Shown here: positions 8,481 through 15,929 of the stretch, piece after piece
Layout of the letters: every line of letters begins with the position of its first letter
Numbering within the stretch: position 1 is the first letter of the stretch
Assembly: GCA_965200095.1 (NCBI GenBank)
Contig: OZ241350.1
Span: 2,604,001 to 2,668,000 of the forward strand
From: JANQOH01 sp965200095
Lineage (GTDB): Bacteria; Pseudomonadota; Alphaproteobacteria; UBA7887
Direction: 5' to 3'
Length of the DNA stretch: 64,000 nucleotides
Position numbers and translations under genes: made by a program
Notes under the pieces: model-generated
What the model saw: the letters and a program-made list of their open reading frames with translations, nothing else
Databases searched by the model: none
What the model was told of the DNA's origin: nothing

Positions 8481-8482
8481 TT

Positions 8483-8776
8483 TTAACCGTCTTCCAGTTT
8501 CGCCGCAACGCTTTCGAGCCGCGCCGCCATGCGGTCGAGAAGACGCGCGGCTTCCGGGGAGCGATAGGCTTCGGAGAGTTCGTCGGCGATCGTCAGCCCG
8601 GCCATGACGAGGAGGTGCGAATCGCCGACCGCGGCGGCGCCGGAGCCGATTTGCGCGGTCAACCCGCGCACTACCGAGTCGAGGTAGCTGCCGAGTCGCC
8701 GGATGCGCTCTTCCTCGCCGTTTTCGCAGGCGATGAGATAGGGGCGTCCGTTGACCTCGAGCTTCACCTGGCCCAC
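8483..8776 (-). CDS. zapA: ZapA, cell-division Z-ring stabiliser
   Basis: ZapA binds and bundles FtsZ filaments. The 97-residue product has the ZapA core (VKLEVNGRPYLIACENGEE..., RIRRLGSYLDSVV, HLLVMAGLTIADELSEAYR) and a C-terminal helix predicted to form a coiled coil (EAARLLDRMAARLESVAAKLE). It lies 10 bases after the DUF4164-like gene and immediately before 6S RNA, a conserved order. Confidence 0.9.
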   Translation of the reverse strand: MGQVKLEVNGRPYLIACENGEEERIRRLGSYLDSVVRGLTAQIGSGAAAVGDSHLLVMAGLTIADELSEAYRSPEAARLLDRMAARLESVAAKLEDG

Positions 8777-8786
8777 CGCGCCCGCC

Positions 8787-9023
8787 CTACGCCGGTTCGT
8801 CCAGCACCGCGCGCACCCGCGCGGCGACGCCGCTCAGGCGCCCCGAAACCACGCGCGCGGCGGCGCGCAGGGCTTCGTGCTCCGCGCGCAGCCGCGCCAA
8901 GTCGGCGCGCAACCGCGCGGTTTCCTCCTCGCTGCGGCGGGCGTCGGCGCCGCGCCCGAGCGCCGCTTCGATCCGGTCCAGCGCCCTTGTGAACCGGGTC
9001 TCGGCCTGTTCGAGAGTCGTCAT
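8787..9023 (-). CDS. Small coiled-coil protein, DUF4164-like
   Basis: A 78-residue, highly charged Ala/Arg/Glu-rich helical protein (MTTLEQAETRFTRALDRIEA, ETARLRADLARLRAEHEAL) with heptad-like spacing through most of its length. Small proteins of this kind (DUF4164) sit immediately upstream of zapA in many Alphaproteobacteria; no function is established. Family assignment rests on position and coiled-coil character rather than on a distinctive motif. Confidence 0.7.
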   Translation of the reverse strand: MTTLEQAETRFTRALDRIEAALGRGADARRSEEETARLRADLARLRAEHEALRAAARVVSGRLSGVAARVRAVLDEPA

Positions 9024-9055
9024 CCGGACCGGCCTGTTCCTTGCGTGCGCGAGCC

Positions 9056-9132
9056 TGGCGCGCCCGGGAAGATTCGAACTCCCGACCCCCAGGTTCGTAG
9101 CCTGGTGCTCTATCCAGCTGAGCTACGGGCGC
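9056..9132 (-). tRNA. tRNA-Arg (anticodon ACG)
   Basis: On the minus strand the sequence starts GCGCCCGTAGCTCAGCTGG and folds as a complete cloverleaf: acceptor GCGCCCG/CGGGCGC, anticodon arm CCAGG-CTACGAA-CCTGG with anticodon ACG, and a T arm around GGTTCGAATC-type sequence (GTCGGGAGTTCGAATCTTCC read in parts). Discriminator G and an encoded CCA follow (9058-9056). An accessory patch of repeats, a transposase and a toxin-antitoxin remnant begins right beyond its 5' side, though no second copy of the tRNA end was found to prove integration here. Confidence 0.95.
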
Positions 9133-9204
9133 ATGGCCGCCGCGGCCGTTCCCATCATACGCCGGCCGCCGCCGCGTGTCACGCCGCCGCCCGCGATTCC
9201 AGAG

Positions 9205-9284
9205 ATTCTCATTTCGGCGATGGACGTTGCCCCCGGGAGCGATCGCAACCGACCCGCCGCGGCGCCATGGACCAAAATGAGAAT
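9205..9284. repeat. Short interspersed repeat, family C (ATTCTCATTT ends)
   Basis: An 80-bp unit bounded by imperfect inverted ends ATTCTCATTTCGG and CCAAAATGAGAAT. Its inner sequence (GGCGATGGACG, CCCGGGAGCGA, CGCCATGG) matches the copy at 39037-39108 in reverse orientation. No coding capacity. The size and inverted ends suggest a non-autonomous mobile element. Confidence 0.65.
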
Positions 9285-9294
9285 TGCCGACCCT

Positions 9295-9342
9295 GAGACC
9301 TCTGCATAACCGGTTTCGCTTGCGGCAGGATCGCGGTCCCGC
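9295..9342 (+). repeat. Interspersed repeat, family D, truncated copy (GAGACCTCTGCA end)
   Basis: Begins GAGACCTCTGCATAACCGG and continues through GCGGCAGGATCGCG to TCCCGCG. Longer copies lie at 39740-39830 and 58979-59070 (reverse) and 58629-58725 (same orientation). The GAGACC-CTGCA end resembles terminal inverted repeats of some IS5-family elements, so this may be an IS-end relic. The copy is cut short where the family B repeat begins. Confidence 0.6.
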
Positions 9343-9346
9343 GAAA

Positions 9347-9435
9347 GAGCGCGTGAAGAAACCGGATGTCTCTTACCGCCGCGGTCGGGGCGCCGAAGAA
9401 AAGGCGCAATGGAAGACAATAATTCCCCGATAATA
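9347..9435 (-). repeat. Interspersed repeat, family B (90-bp element)
   Basis: Reverse-orientation copy of a roughly 90-bp element. On the plus strand it starts GAGCGCGTGAAGAAA and ends CCGATAATACC; inside, GGGGCGCCGAAGAA is shared with the copies at 30633-30722 and, in reverse, 39602-39691. It abuts a 20-bp family A palindrome. Confidence 0.65.
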
Positions 9436-9442
9436 CCTCGTC

Positions 9443-9462
9443 ATTCCCGCGAAAGCGGGAAT
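9443..9462. repeat. Family A 20-bp palindrome (dRS3-like)
   Basis: Exact ATTCCCGCGAAAGCGGGAAT. The next bases (CTGTTGCGGCGTTTCCGTA) are the left part of the core found between paired palindromes at 39313-39410 and 58793-58889, so this is a half unit, probably truncated when the neighbouring ISAs1-like element arrived. Confidence 0.85.
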
Positions 9463-9534
9463 CTGTTGCGGCGTTTCCGTAGGCTCAGGACCCATAAAGG
9501 GGGTCAGGGCGATTCAATGAAGCGATGGGCCATA

Positions 9535-10786
9535 GGGGGTGACAGGATTTTCGGGACGATATACAAGGTGTTGTGGGTTTGGTTTCGAGGGTGTCCAGGA
9601 TGTCGGCTTCCGAGGGTTCGGGCGAGAGTTTGTGGGATGTTTTGGGCGAGATACCGGATCGCCGCGGGGCGAAGGGGCGTCGGTATTCGTTGCGTTCGGT
9701 TCTGGTTCTGACGCTTGCGGCGATGCTTTCGGGGGCCAACGACCTGCGCGCGGTGTATCGCTGGGGCCGTCGCTTGCCGGAGGATGCGTTGTCGGCGCTG
9801 GGTCTGTCGGATGCTCCGCGCCATGCGACGTATCGCTATTTTTTCAAGGCGCTGGATGTGGAGGCGGCGGAGCGTGTGCTGGGGTCGTGGGCTTGCGGCT
9901 GCGATGCTCCGGGTCATGTTGCTCTGGACGGCAAGCGCCTGCGGAGCAGCGCGCCGGCGGGTCACGACGGGCGCAAGGGGGTTCATCTTGTGTCGGCGTT
10001 TGCCGGTCGTCCGGGGGCTGTGATTGGGCAGTTGCGGGTTGCGCCGGAGGGCAACGAGGCGACGGCGGCTCTGGCGTTGCTCAAGCGTCTGCCTCTCAAG
10101 GGTGCGGTTGTGACCGGCGATGCGGCGTTTTGCCGGCGCGCCCTGTGCGAGGCGATCCGCGACGGGGGCGGCGACTATTTGTTCGCCGTCAAGGCGAACC
10201 GGCCGGGTTCGATGTCCGACATCGCCGTTTCCTTCGGCGATGCTTTTCCTCCCTGAGCTGAACGCGGCGCTGGGCGGCGCTTCGCCGCAGGCCCTCCTGG
10301 CGGCCCCGTCGCCCGACATCGAGTATGCCGAGACCGTGGAGAAGGGGCATGGCCGCATCGAGATGCGCCGCCTTGCGCTGTCGTGCGAGGTCGCGCCCCA
10401 TCTGCGCTGGCCGGGCGCGGCCCAGGTCTGCCGCATCGAGCGGACCTGTGAGCGCGCCGGCAAGACCTCCCGCGCGGTTTCCTGGGCGGTGACGAGCTTG
10501 CCCCGGGCCCGCGCCGGCCCGGAAGAGCTGCTCGCTCTCGTCCGCGAGCACTGGGGCGTCGAAAACCGCCTCCACTACCGCCGCGATGTCGCCTTGCGCG
10601 AGGATGCGAGCCGTATCCGCGCCGGCAACGCGCCGCAGGCGCTGGCGGCGTTGCGGAACACCATGCTGCGGCTCGTGCATTCCCTGCCGGGTTCCCTTGC
10701 CGCCATCCGCGAAGCCTTCGCGGAAGACCGTCCCCACGCCATCGCTACCACAAAACACGGGGTTCTTTGAATTGCTCCGTTCGTCA
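9535..10786 (+). mobile_element. ISAs1-like insertion sequence, ends only partly defined
   Basis: Element defined by the frameshifted transposase with a putative left end near 9535. The inverted counterpart of that end is not seen between 10770 and 10860, where darG coding sequence begins almost at once (10789), so the right end is probably deleted. A related fragment of the transposase 3' end survives at 52262-52350. Confidence 0.6.
9600..10770 (+). pseudogene. ISAs1-family transposase, frameshifted
   Basis: DDE transposase of the ISAs1 (H-repeat) type. The first frame (ATG at 9600, or GTG at 9573) carries the DUF-type N-terminus LWDVLGEIPDRRGAKGRRY and the first two catalytic Asp residues (VALDGKRLRSS, VVTGDAAFCRR). 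It stops at 10256 (SFGDAFPP-stop). The rest, including the catalytic Glu in EHWGVENRLHYRRDV, continues in the +1 frame to 10770. The shift lies at about 10240-10256, near GCTTTTCCTCCC. No conserved slippery signal is evident, so I treat it as a broken gene. The left part GGGGGTGACAGGATTTTCG (9535-9553) looks like an ISAs1-type end; I could not find a matching right end. Confidence 0.85.
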
Positions 10787-10788
10787 CC

Positions 10789-11112
10789 TTGCCGGAACTC
10801 CGCAAACCGACGTATTTCATGCGGGCGGCGGGAGAGCCTTTACGGCTGAGCTTCAAGAATGGGCCCTATGGCCCCTGCGCCCAGAACCTGCGGCATGTCC
10901 CGAACCGGATCGAAGGGCGTTTCATGTCGGGCTACGCCGACGGCGGCGACGCCCCGGACAAGGCGATCGAACTCGTCCCCGGCGCGCCGGAGCGCGCGAC
11001 GAAATCGTTGAAGAAACACGGGGAAACGCACGCGCGCGTCGAGCGCGGCGCGGCTCTCGTCTCCGGTTTCGAATCGGGTTTCGGCCTCGAACTCACGGCC
11101 GGCATTGTGCGG
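10789..11112 (+). pseudogene. darG: DarG C-terminal fragment (DNA ADP-ribosylglycohydrolase antitoxin)
   Basis: DarG reverses DNA ADP-ribosylation by the toxin DarT. The frame here encodes only the conserved C-terminal DarT-binding region: KPTYFMRAAGEPLRLSF, GPYGPCAQNLRHVPNRIEG, FMSGYADGGDAPDKAIEL and THARVERG...SGFESGFGLEL, which match the usual YFLQEAGEPLRL, GPYGPYAENLRHVL, GYGDGGDAP and GFESPFGLELLA pattern of the family. The N-terminal macro domain and any darT are absent; ISAs1 transposase sequence ends only 19 bases upstream. After FGLELTAGIV (11108) similarity ends and the frame runs on antisense to the methyltransferase. I judge it a non-functional remnant; identification is from family knowledge, not a search. 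Confidence 0.8.
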
Positions 11113-11142
11113 CGACGGTCGATCGCGTTGCGCCCGCTCGCT

Positions 11143-11829
11143 TCAGGCGGGGGCGGCGCGGCGCGCGGCCAGCACCGAGACCGGGCCCCGGCTCCAGATA
11201 CGGCGCGCGTCGAACCCGGCCCCGGTCATCGCCGCCAACTCGTCCTCCAGGGGGAAATAGGTGTCTTCTTCCGACCACTCCTCGAGATGCCGGTAAGCCT
11301 GCGCCTCGTCGATGCCGTGCGACTCCATATGCGCGACCCAGCCGCGCCGCACCGCGTCGCGCTCTTCCGGCGCGGCGGGCATGGTCGCGTCGGCGTTCAC
11401 GAAAACCCCGCCCGGCGGCAGCGCATCGCAGATCCGCCGGTAAAGCGCCCGCTTCCCGTCCATCGACGCGATGTGGTGCAGCGCAAGCGAGGCGGCGACG
11501 GCGCCGCAAGGAGGAATCGGGTCGTCGAACGACCCTTCCCTGAAGCGCGCCCTGGCGCCGAAACGCGCCAGCCGCGCGCGGGCGCGCGCAAGCATCTCCG
11601 GGTCGGCGTCGAGCAGCTCCGCGACGCCGGTCCCGTCCCGTTCGAGGATCGCCTTCGACAAGGCGCCGGTCCCTGCGCCGAGGTCGAGCGTCACCCCGCC
11701 CGCGCCGGCCGCCGCGACCGCGCCCGCCGCGACCCGCAGCATGGCGTCGTAACCGGGAACGAAGCGGCGGATGTCGCGATCGTAGGCGTCGATTTCGACG
11801 CGGAGATGCCGGCGCACCGAATGGGACAT
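11143..11829 (-). CDS. Class I SAM-dependent methyltransferase
   Basis: Starting at the ATG at 11829 the product has 228 residues. The SAM-binding motif I is VTLDLGAGTGALSKAILE (about residues 46-63); motif II region AELLDADPEMLARARARL and motif IV-like FDDPIPPCGAVAASLALHHI follow, then the YRRICDALPPGGVFVNAD segment typical of UbiE/Methyltransf_25-type enzymes. The substrate cannot be deduced. Divergent from the small secreted-protein gene at 11966, with 136 bases between them for two promoters. Confidence 0.85.
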   Translation of the reverse strand: MSHSVRRHLRVEIDAYDRDIRRFVPGYDAMLRVAAGAVAAAGAGGVTLDLGAGTGALSKAILERDGTGVAELLDADPEMLARARARLARFGARARFREGSFDDPIPPCGAVAASLALHHIASMDGKRALYRRICDALPPGGVFVNADATMPAAPEERDAVRRGWVAHMESHGIDEAQAYRHLEEWSEEDTYFPLEDELAAMTGAGFDARRIWSRGPVSVLAARRAAPA

Positions 11830-11965
11830 GGCCGCACAGCGTAACATGGCGAGGCGACGGCGCGCGCCGTCGACCCGCAGCGCCGCATCGAAAGTGACGC
11901 GGCGCGGCGGATACGCTATGAAACGGTGGGAAAATCGCGGCGCCTGCGCGCAAGGCGGAGTATCC

Positions 11966-12313
11966 ATGATCCGATCGAACCTTCTTGCCTTCGGTGCCCT
12001 GCCTGTCGCGGTTTTCGCCGGCGCGGCCGCGGCGTCCGGGATGTCCGGCGACGCCGCAGGGCGATATGCGCTCGCCGTGTTCCAGGACGCCGACGGCGGG
12101 GGCGGCGCGTTCGTGACCGATACGGCCACCGGGGAGACGATGTTCTGCACGCCGCGCGAGTGCCGGCGGCTGGCGGTGCGCCCTGCCGAGCCGCCGGCTG
12201 CGCGCGCGCCGACGGTGCGGCGCGGCGTTCCCCCGCCGCCGCCCGACCTGGCGCTGCCCCCGGCGTCGCCGCCCGTGTCCGGTTCGGTCAATCCCGTATT
12301 CGAAAATTTCTAG
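11966..12313 (+). CDS. Small secreted Pro-rich hypothetical protein
   Basis: Not recognised. The ATG at 11966 gives 115 residues with a signal peptide (MIRSNLLAFGALPVAVFAGA, cleavage near AAASG), a short folded-looking part (RYALAVFQDADGGGGAFVTD, GETMFCTPRECRRLAV with two Cys) and a Pro-rich tail (VPPPPPDLALPPASPP). An in-frame extension upstream is possible but would bury the signal peptide. Seven bases upstream of the ankyrin-repeat gene, so probably co-transcribed. Confidence 0.6.
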   Translation: MIRSNLLAFGALPVAVFAGAAAASGMSGDAAGRYALAVFQDADGGGGAFVTDTATGETMFCTPRECRRLAVRPAEPPAARAPTVRRGVPPPPPDLALPPASPPVSGSVNPVFENF

Positions 12314-12320
12314 GCGCGGC

Positions 12321-13295
12321 GTGTGCGCCGCCGTCTGCCTCGGGGCGACGGTTTGGGCGGCCGCGGCGCCGGCGCAGCCCCCGCCATGCGCAGGATGGAA
12401 CACCCCGGAATTCTTCAGGTCCGCGACGGCGGACGAGGCGAAGGCTTGCCTCGCCGCCGGCGCGGATCCGAACGCGCGGGACCGCACGGGGCGCACGCCG
12501 ACATATCTTGCGGCGTGGAAAAGCGCTGAACCCGCCGCCGTCATAGAAGCGCTGGCCGCCGCGGGCGCCGATGTCGACGCCGCCACCGATGACGGCGAGA
12601 CGCCGCTTCACCGCGCGGCGTGCTGCAACCGCGATCCAGGCGCGGTCGCGGCGTTGGCGGCCGCCGCCGCGCGTGTGGACGCGCGGGCGCGGTTCGGCTT
12701 TACGCCGTTGCACATGGCCGCCGGCCATAATGACGAACCGGCGGTCGTCCTCGCCCTGCTCGCCGCCGGCGCGGACGCCGGGGCGCGCGCGGGCGACGGG
12801 ACGACGCCGCTCCACTGGGCCGCGCGACGGTTCGAGGACGTCGCGGTCCTGCGCGCCCTTCTGAACGCCGGGGCGGACCCGAACGCGCGCGCGGAACCCG
12901 GTCTGCGGCCGCTTCACGGCGCGGCGGAGGACAACCCGAACCCGGAGGCGATAACGGTTCTGGCGGCGGCCGGGGCGGACCCGAACGCGCGCGGTCCGTT
13001 CGGCGAAACCCCGCTTCACCGCGCCGCCCGGAACAACGAGAACCCGCAGGTTGTGAGGGTTCTGGCGGCGGTCGGAGCGGACCCGAACGCGCGCAACGAC
13101 AGGGGAGAGACGCCGCTCCACCGCGCCGCATGGCGCAACCGGGAGCCGGAGGTTGCGGCAGTGCTTCTCGACTCCGGCGCCGACCCGCGGGCGCGCGACG
13201 GCGCCGGGGCGACTCCGTGGGATTACGCGAAGGCCTGGAACCCGCCGCTGAGGCGCAGCCGGACAGCGGTCAGGCTGCGGCCGCCGGCGCCCTGA
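12321..13295 (+). CDS. Secreted ankyrin-repeat protein
   Basis: The GTG start at 12321 gives 324 residues: a signal-peptide-like N-terminus (MCAAVCLGATVWAAAAPAQP), then about eight tandem ankyrin repeats of 33-36 residues, each with the GADPNARD-GETPLHRAA consensus (for example GADVDAATDDGETPLHRAA, GADPNARGPFGETPLHRAA, GADPNARNDRGETPLHRAA). Repeats are unusually similar, implying recent duplication. Ankyrin arrays mediate protein-protein contact; an exported one could act in the periplasm or outside the cell. Convergent with the PQQ dehydrogenase, with a hairpin terminator between them. Confidence 0.88.
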   Translation: MCAAVCLGATVWAAAAPAQPPPCAGWNTPEFFRSATADEAKACLAAGADPNARDRTGRTPTYLAAWKSAEPAAVIEALAAAGADVDAATDDGETPLHRAACCNRDPGAVAALAAAAARVDARARFGFTPLHMAAGHNDEPAVVLALLAAGADAGARAGDGTTPLHWAARRFEDVAVLRALLNAGADPNARAEPGLRPLHGAAEDNPNPEAITVLAAAGADPNARGPFGETPLHRAARNNENPQVVRVLAAVGADPNARNDRGETPLHRAAWRNREPEVAAVLLDSGADPRARDGAGATPWDYAKAWNPPLRRSRTAVRLRPPAP

Positions 13296-13318
13296 GGGCG
13301 CCGCCCGGGCGAGAAAAG

Positions 13319-13344
13319 GGCCGGGCGTCTCGCGACGCCCGGCC
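13319..13344 (-). terminator. Hairpin terminator between convergent genes
   Basis: GGCCGGGCGTC and GACGCCCGGCC form a perfect 11-bp stem with a TCGC loop. Read on the minus strand it is followed by CCTTTTCTC, a short T-run, so it best serves the PQQ dehydrogenase transcript; the stem itself could act in both directions. Confidence 0.75.
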
Positions 13345-13374
13345 GGCAGATGGTTGGAAGGGTTCGATTCGCGG

Positions 13375-15123
13375 TCAGTAGTCGAGCGCGAAGACCCAGA
13401 GCACGCCGCCGGTGGGCGTGTAGATCTTCTTGTCGATCAGCGGATGCGGAGTTTCCTCGAGCGCGGCGTTCAGCGAGTCTTCCATGCGCACCGCGTCGAC
13501 GCCCCAGCCCGCCTGGACGGCGACGTACTGCTTGCCGTCGATGGCGTAGGAGGACGGCACCGCGGTGATGCCGGAATTGGTGCGGAACCGCCACAGGATT
13601 TCACCGGTCTCTGCGTCGAAGGCGCGGAAATAGCGGTCCCACGTGCCGCCCGAGAACACCAGTTTGCCGCCGGTGGTGAGCAGCGGACCCCAGTTGAACG
13701 ACTTGAAGTTGGTCGCCCAGACTTCCTCGCCCGTGTTCAGGTTCCAGGCCTGCACCTCGCCGATGTGGTATGCGTCCTCGTGCAGATACATCTTGATGTC
13801 GGGGATCGGCACGCCGAGCCACAATTCGCCGGGCACGTATTCCTGGACCTCGCCGACCAGCGAGCCGCACAGGTTGTCGTTGACGGGGATGTAGAACAGG
13901 CCGGTGACGGGGTTGTAGGCCTCCGGCGGCCAGTCCTTGCCGCCCCACAGCGACGGACAGAATTTGGTGAAGCGGCCGACGCGCGGCTTGTGCGCATCGT
14001 CGTAGCTCGGCCGGCCCGTCTCCGGGTCGATGCTCGTGAAGGCGTCCTGGCGGACGTATTTGTGCGCGTCGATGAAGCCGATTTGGCGCCCGATGCCGCG
14101 GTCGAGCACCCACAGATAGCCGTTGCGCCCGGCATGGGCGAGACCGTTGACCGTCTGACCGTCGCGCTCCACGGGAAGCAGGATCGGGGTCGACACCTCG
14201 TCCCAGTCCCAGGAATCGTTCCAGTGATACTGGTGATGGCCGACGAGTTCGCCGTCGGACACGCGAACGGCGATGGCGGAGGCCGTGTAGAGGTTATCGC
14301 CGGGGTGGGTGTCGCCGGTCCACGGCGCCGCGTTGCCGGTCCCCCAGTAGGAGACGCCGGTCTCGGCGTCGTAATGTCCGGTGAGCCAGATCGAGGCGCC
14401 GCCGGTCTTCCAGTCGTCGCCTTCCCAGGTGTCGTGGCCGAACTCGCCCGGCCCCGGAATGCTGTGGCGCACCCACTTCTTCTCGCCGGTCTCGGCGTCG
14501 AACGCCGTGATGTGGCCGCGAATGCCGTATTCGCCGCCCGAGGTGCCGACCATGACCACGCCTTCGGCGATCAGCGGCGCCATGGTCATATAGTAGCCGT
14601 TCTCCCAACTGTCGGGCGCAGCGCGCCACACTTCCTCGCCGGTCATGGCGTCGAGCGCGATGAGGTGGCAGTCGGTGGTCGTGACATAGACGTTGTCGCC
14701 ATAGAGCGCGACGCCCCGGTTGGTCGGGTGGACTTGCCACAGTTCCTCGGGGATTTCGTGCTTGAAGCGCCAGACTTCGTCGCCCGTCGCGGCATCGAGC
14801 GCCACCACCTGATTTTGCGGGGTGGTGATGAACATCATGCCGTCATTGACGATGGCGGGGGACTGGTGCCCTTCTCCCACACTGGTGGAGAAGGTCCAGA
14901 CCGGGCGCAATCTGGCGACGTTGTCCCGGTCGATCTGGTCGAGCGGGCTGTAGCCCCAGCCCTGATAGTTGCCGCGGTACATCAGCCAGTTGTGCGGCTC
15001 GGGGTTGACCAGCCGTTCGTCGGTCACCGACGAATAGTGGCCGTGCCCGTCGCTGGCGGCGATCCCCGGCAGCATGACCGCCGCCGCGAGCAGTGCGGCG
15101 ATCGGGGCTTTTCGGACAATCAT
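13375..15123 (-). CDS. PQQ-dependent alcohol dehydrogenase with lanthanide-type metal site
   Basis: Periplasmic quinoprotein oxidising an alcohol with PQQ. I choose the ATG at 15123 (MIVRKAPIAALLAAAVMLPG), because AGGGAGGA lies 7-8 bases upstream; that gives 582 residues with a signal peptide cut near IAASDG. Tryptophan-docking blades recur (ALDAATGDEVWRF, AFDAETGEKKW, AFDAETGEILWRF). Metal ligands are seen as Glu in SGGEYGIRG, Asn in GTGNAAPW, the catalytic Asp in SWDWDEV and a second Asp two residues on, the pair that marks lanthanide-dependent XoxF/PedH-type enzymes. The adjacent-cysteine pair of methanol dehydrogenases is replaced (LWQVHPTNRGV). A Rieske protein, not a cytochrome c, is its neighbour. 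Confidence 0.9.
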   Translation of the reverse strand: MIVRKAPIAALLAAAVMLPGIAASDGHGHYSSVTDERLVNPEPHNWLMYRGNYQGWGYSPLDQIDRDNVARLRPVWTFSTSVGEGHQSPAIVNDGMMFITTPQNQVVALDAATGDEVWRFKHEIPEELWQVHPTNRGVALYGDNVYVTTTDCHLIALDAMTGEEVWRAAPDSWENGYYMTMAPLIAEGVVMVGTSGGEYGIRGHITAFDAETGEKKWVRHSIPGPGEFGHDTWEGDDWKTGGASIWLTGHYDAETGVSYWGTGNAAPWTGDTHPGDNLYTASAIAVRVSDGELVGHHQYHWNDSWDWDEVSTPILLPVERDGQTVNGLAHAGRNGYLWVLDRGIGRQIGFIDAHKYVRQDAFTSIDPETGRPSYDDAHKPRVGRFTKFCPSLWGGKDWPPEAYNPVTGLFYIPVNDNLCGSLVGEVQEYVPGELWLGVPIPDIKMYLHEDAYHIGEVQAWNLNTGEEVWATNFKSFNWGPLLTTGGKLVFSGGTWDRYFRAFDAETGEILWRFRTNSGITAVPSSYAIDGKQYVAVQAGWGVDAVRMEDSLNAALEETPHPLIDKKIYTPTGGVLWVFALDY

Positions 15124-15174
15124 CGACATTCCTCCCTGTTTTCGCATGACGCGACCGCGCAAGCGGACGACCGG

Positions 15175-15825
15175 CTAACTCGTCGGCGGTCCCCCTACGC
15201 GCCCGGTGAACGCGCCGGCGACGCTCAGCACGCCGTCGGCGACCTTCAGCGGCAGGGCCGGCAAGCGCTTGCGCGCCGGCCCCGAAACGACCCGGGCGCC
15301 GTCGCTCGGGTCGAAATTCGTCTCATGGCACGGACAGATGAACATGTGGTCTTCGGGATGCCAGCCGATGACCGTGCATTTCTGGTGGGTGCACACGGCG
15401 GAGTAGGCGATCACGCCGTCCGCCGCGCGGGCCCGCGTCTCCTCGGAATAGACCGCGTCCGCCAGGCGGAGCACCAGCACCCGGTTGAGGCGCGTGCCGT
15501 CGCGGGACACGCCCGCGACCGGGTCGAACGGGAACGCGAAGACCGGCCTCTCCGCCATCGCGATGTCGCCGGGCGCGATGGGCTCCCCCTTGCGGTCTCC
15601 CCTCTCGAAGATCAGGATGTCTCCCGGCTGCGGGCGCATCCGCTTCGGGTCGGTCTCGGTGTCCGCGGCGCGCGCGCCGCGGCCGATCCCCAGGCCCAGC
15701 GCCGATACCGAACCGAGCGCCAGCAGGCCGCCCAGAACCCCGCGCCGGCGCGCGCCGGCCGGCTCCCCCGACGCGCATCCCTCGCAGCCGCAACCCGGCC
15801 CGGCTCGATCTCCGACCCGCTCCAT
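15175..15825 (-). CDS. Rieske [2Fe-2S] protein, membrane-anchored or Tat-exported
   Basis: 216 residues. The cluster ligands are in CTHQKC and CPCHETNFDPSDG (about residues 143-165); Lys replaces the usual Gly in the first box (CTHxGC). An N-terminal ARRRGVLGGLLALGSVSALG stretch resembles a Tat signal or membrane anchor, and the extreme N-terminus carries an odd Cys cluster (GCGCEGC). It lies 52 bases upstream of the PQQ dehydrogenase on the same strand, so they may share a transcript; a role in passing electrons from it to the respiratory chain is an inference. It is too short and lacks the context to be the bc1 complex subunit. Confidence 0.85.
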   Translation of the reverse strand: MERVGDRAGPGCGCEGCASGEPAGARRRGVLGGLLALGSVSALGLGIGRGARAADTETDPKRMRPQPGDILIFERGDRKGEPIAPGDIAMAERPVFAFPFDPVAGVSRDGTRLNRVLVLRLADAVYSEETRARAADGVIAYSAVCTHQKCTVIGWHPEDHMFICPCHETNFDPSDGARVVSGPARKRLPALPLKVADGVLSVAGAFTGRVGGPPTS

Positions 15826-15929
15826 CCGACCCTCGCCGCGTTCGTGTCAAGGTTCTTCGACTGGCGATTAGAACACGGCCCCGCCGCCGTGGCTATCGAA
15901 AATACGGGCGAAGATGCGCGCGCCCGGAT

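Noticed and set aside
9056..11112. Integrated genomic island with attachment sites at tRNA-Arg
   Set aside because: No direct repeat of the tRNA 3' end and no integrase were found; the contents are better explained by IS activity.
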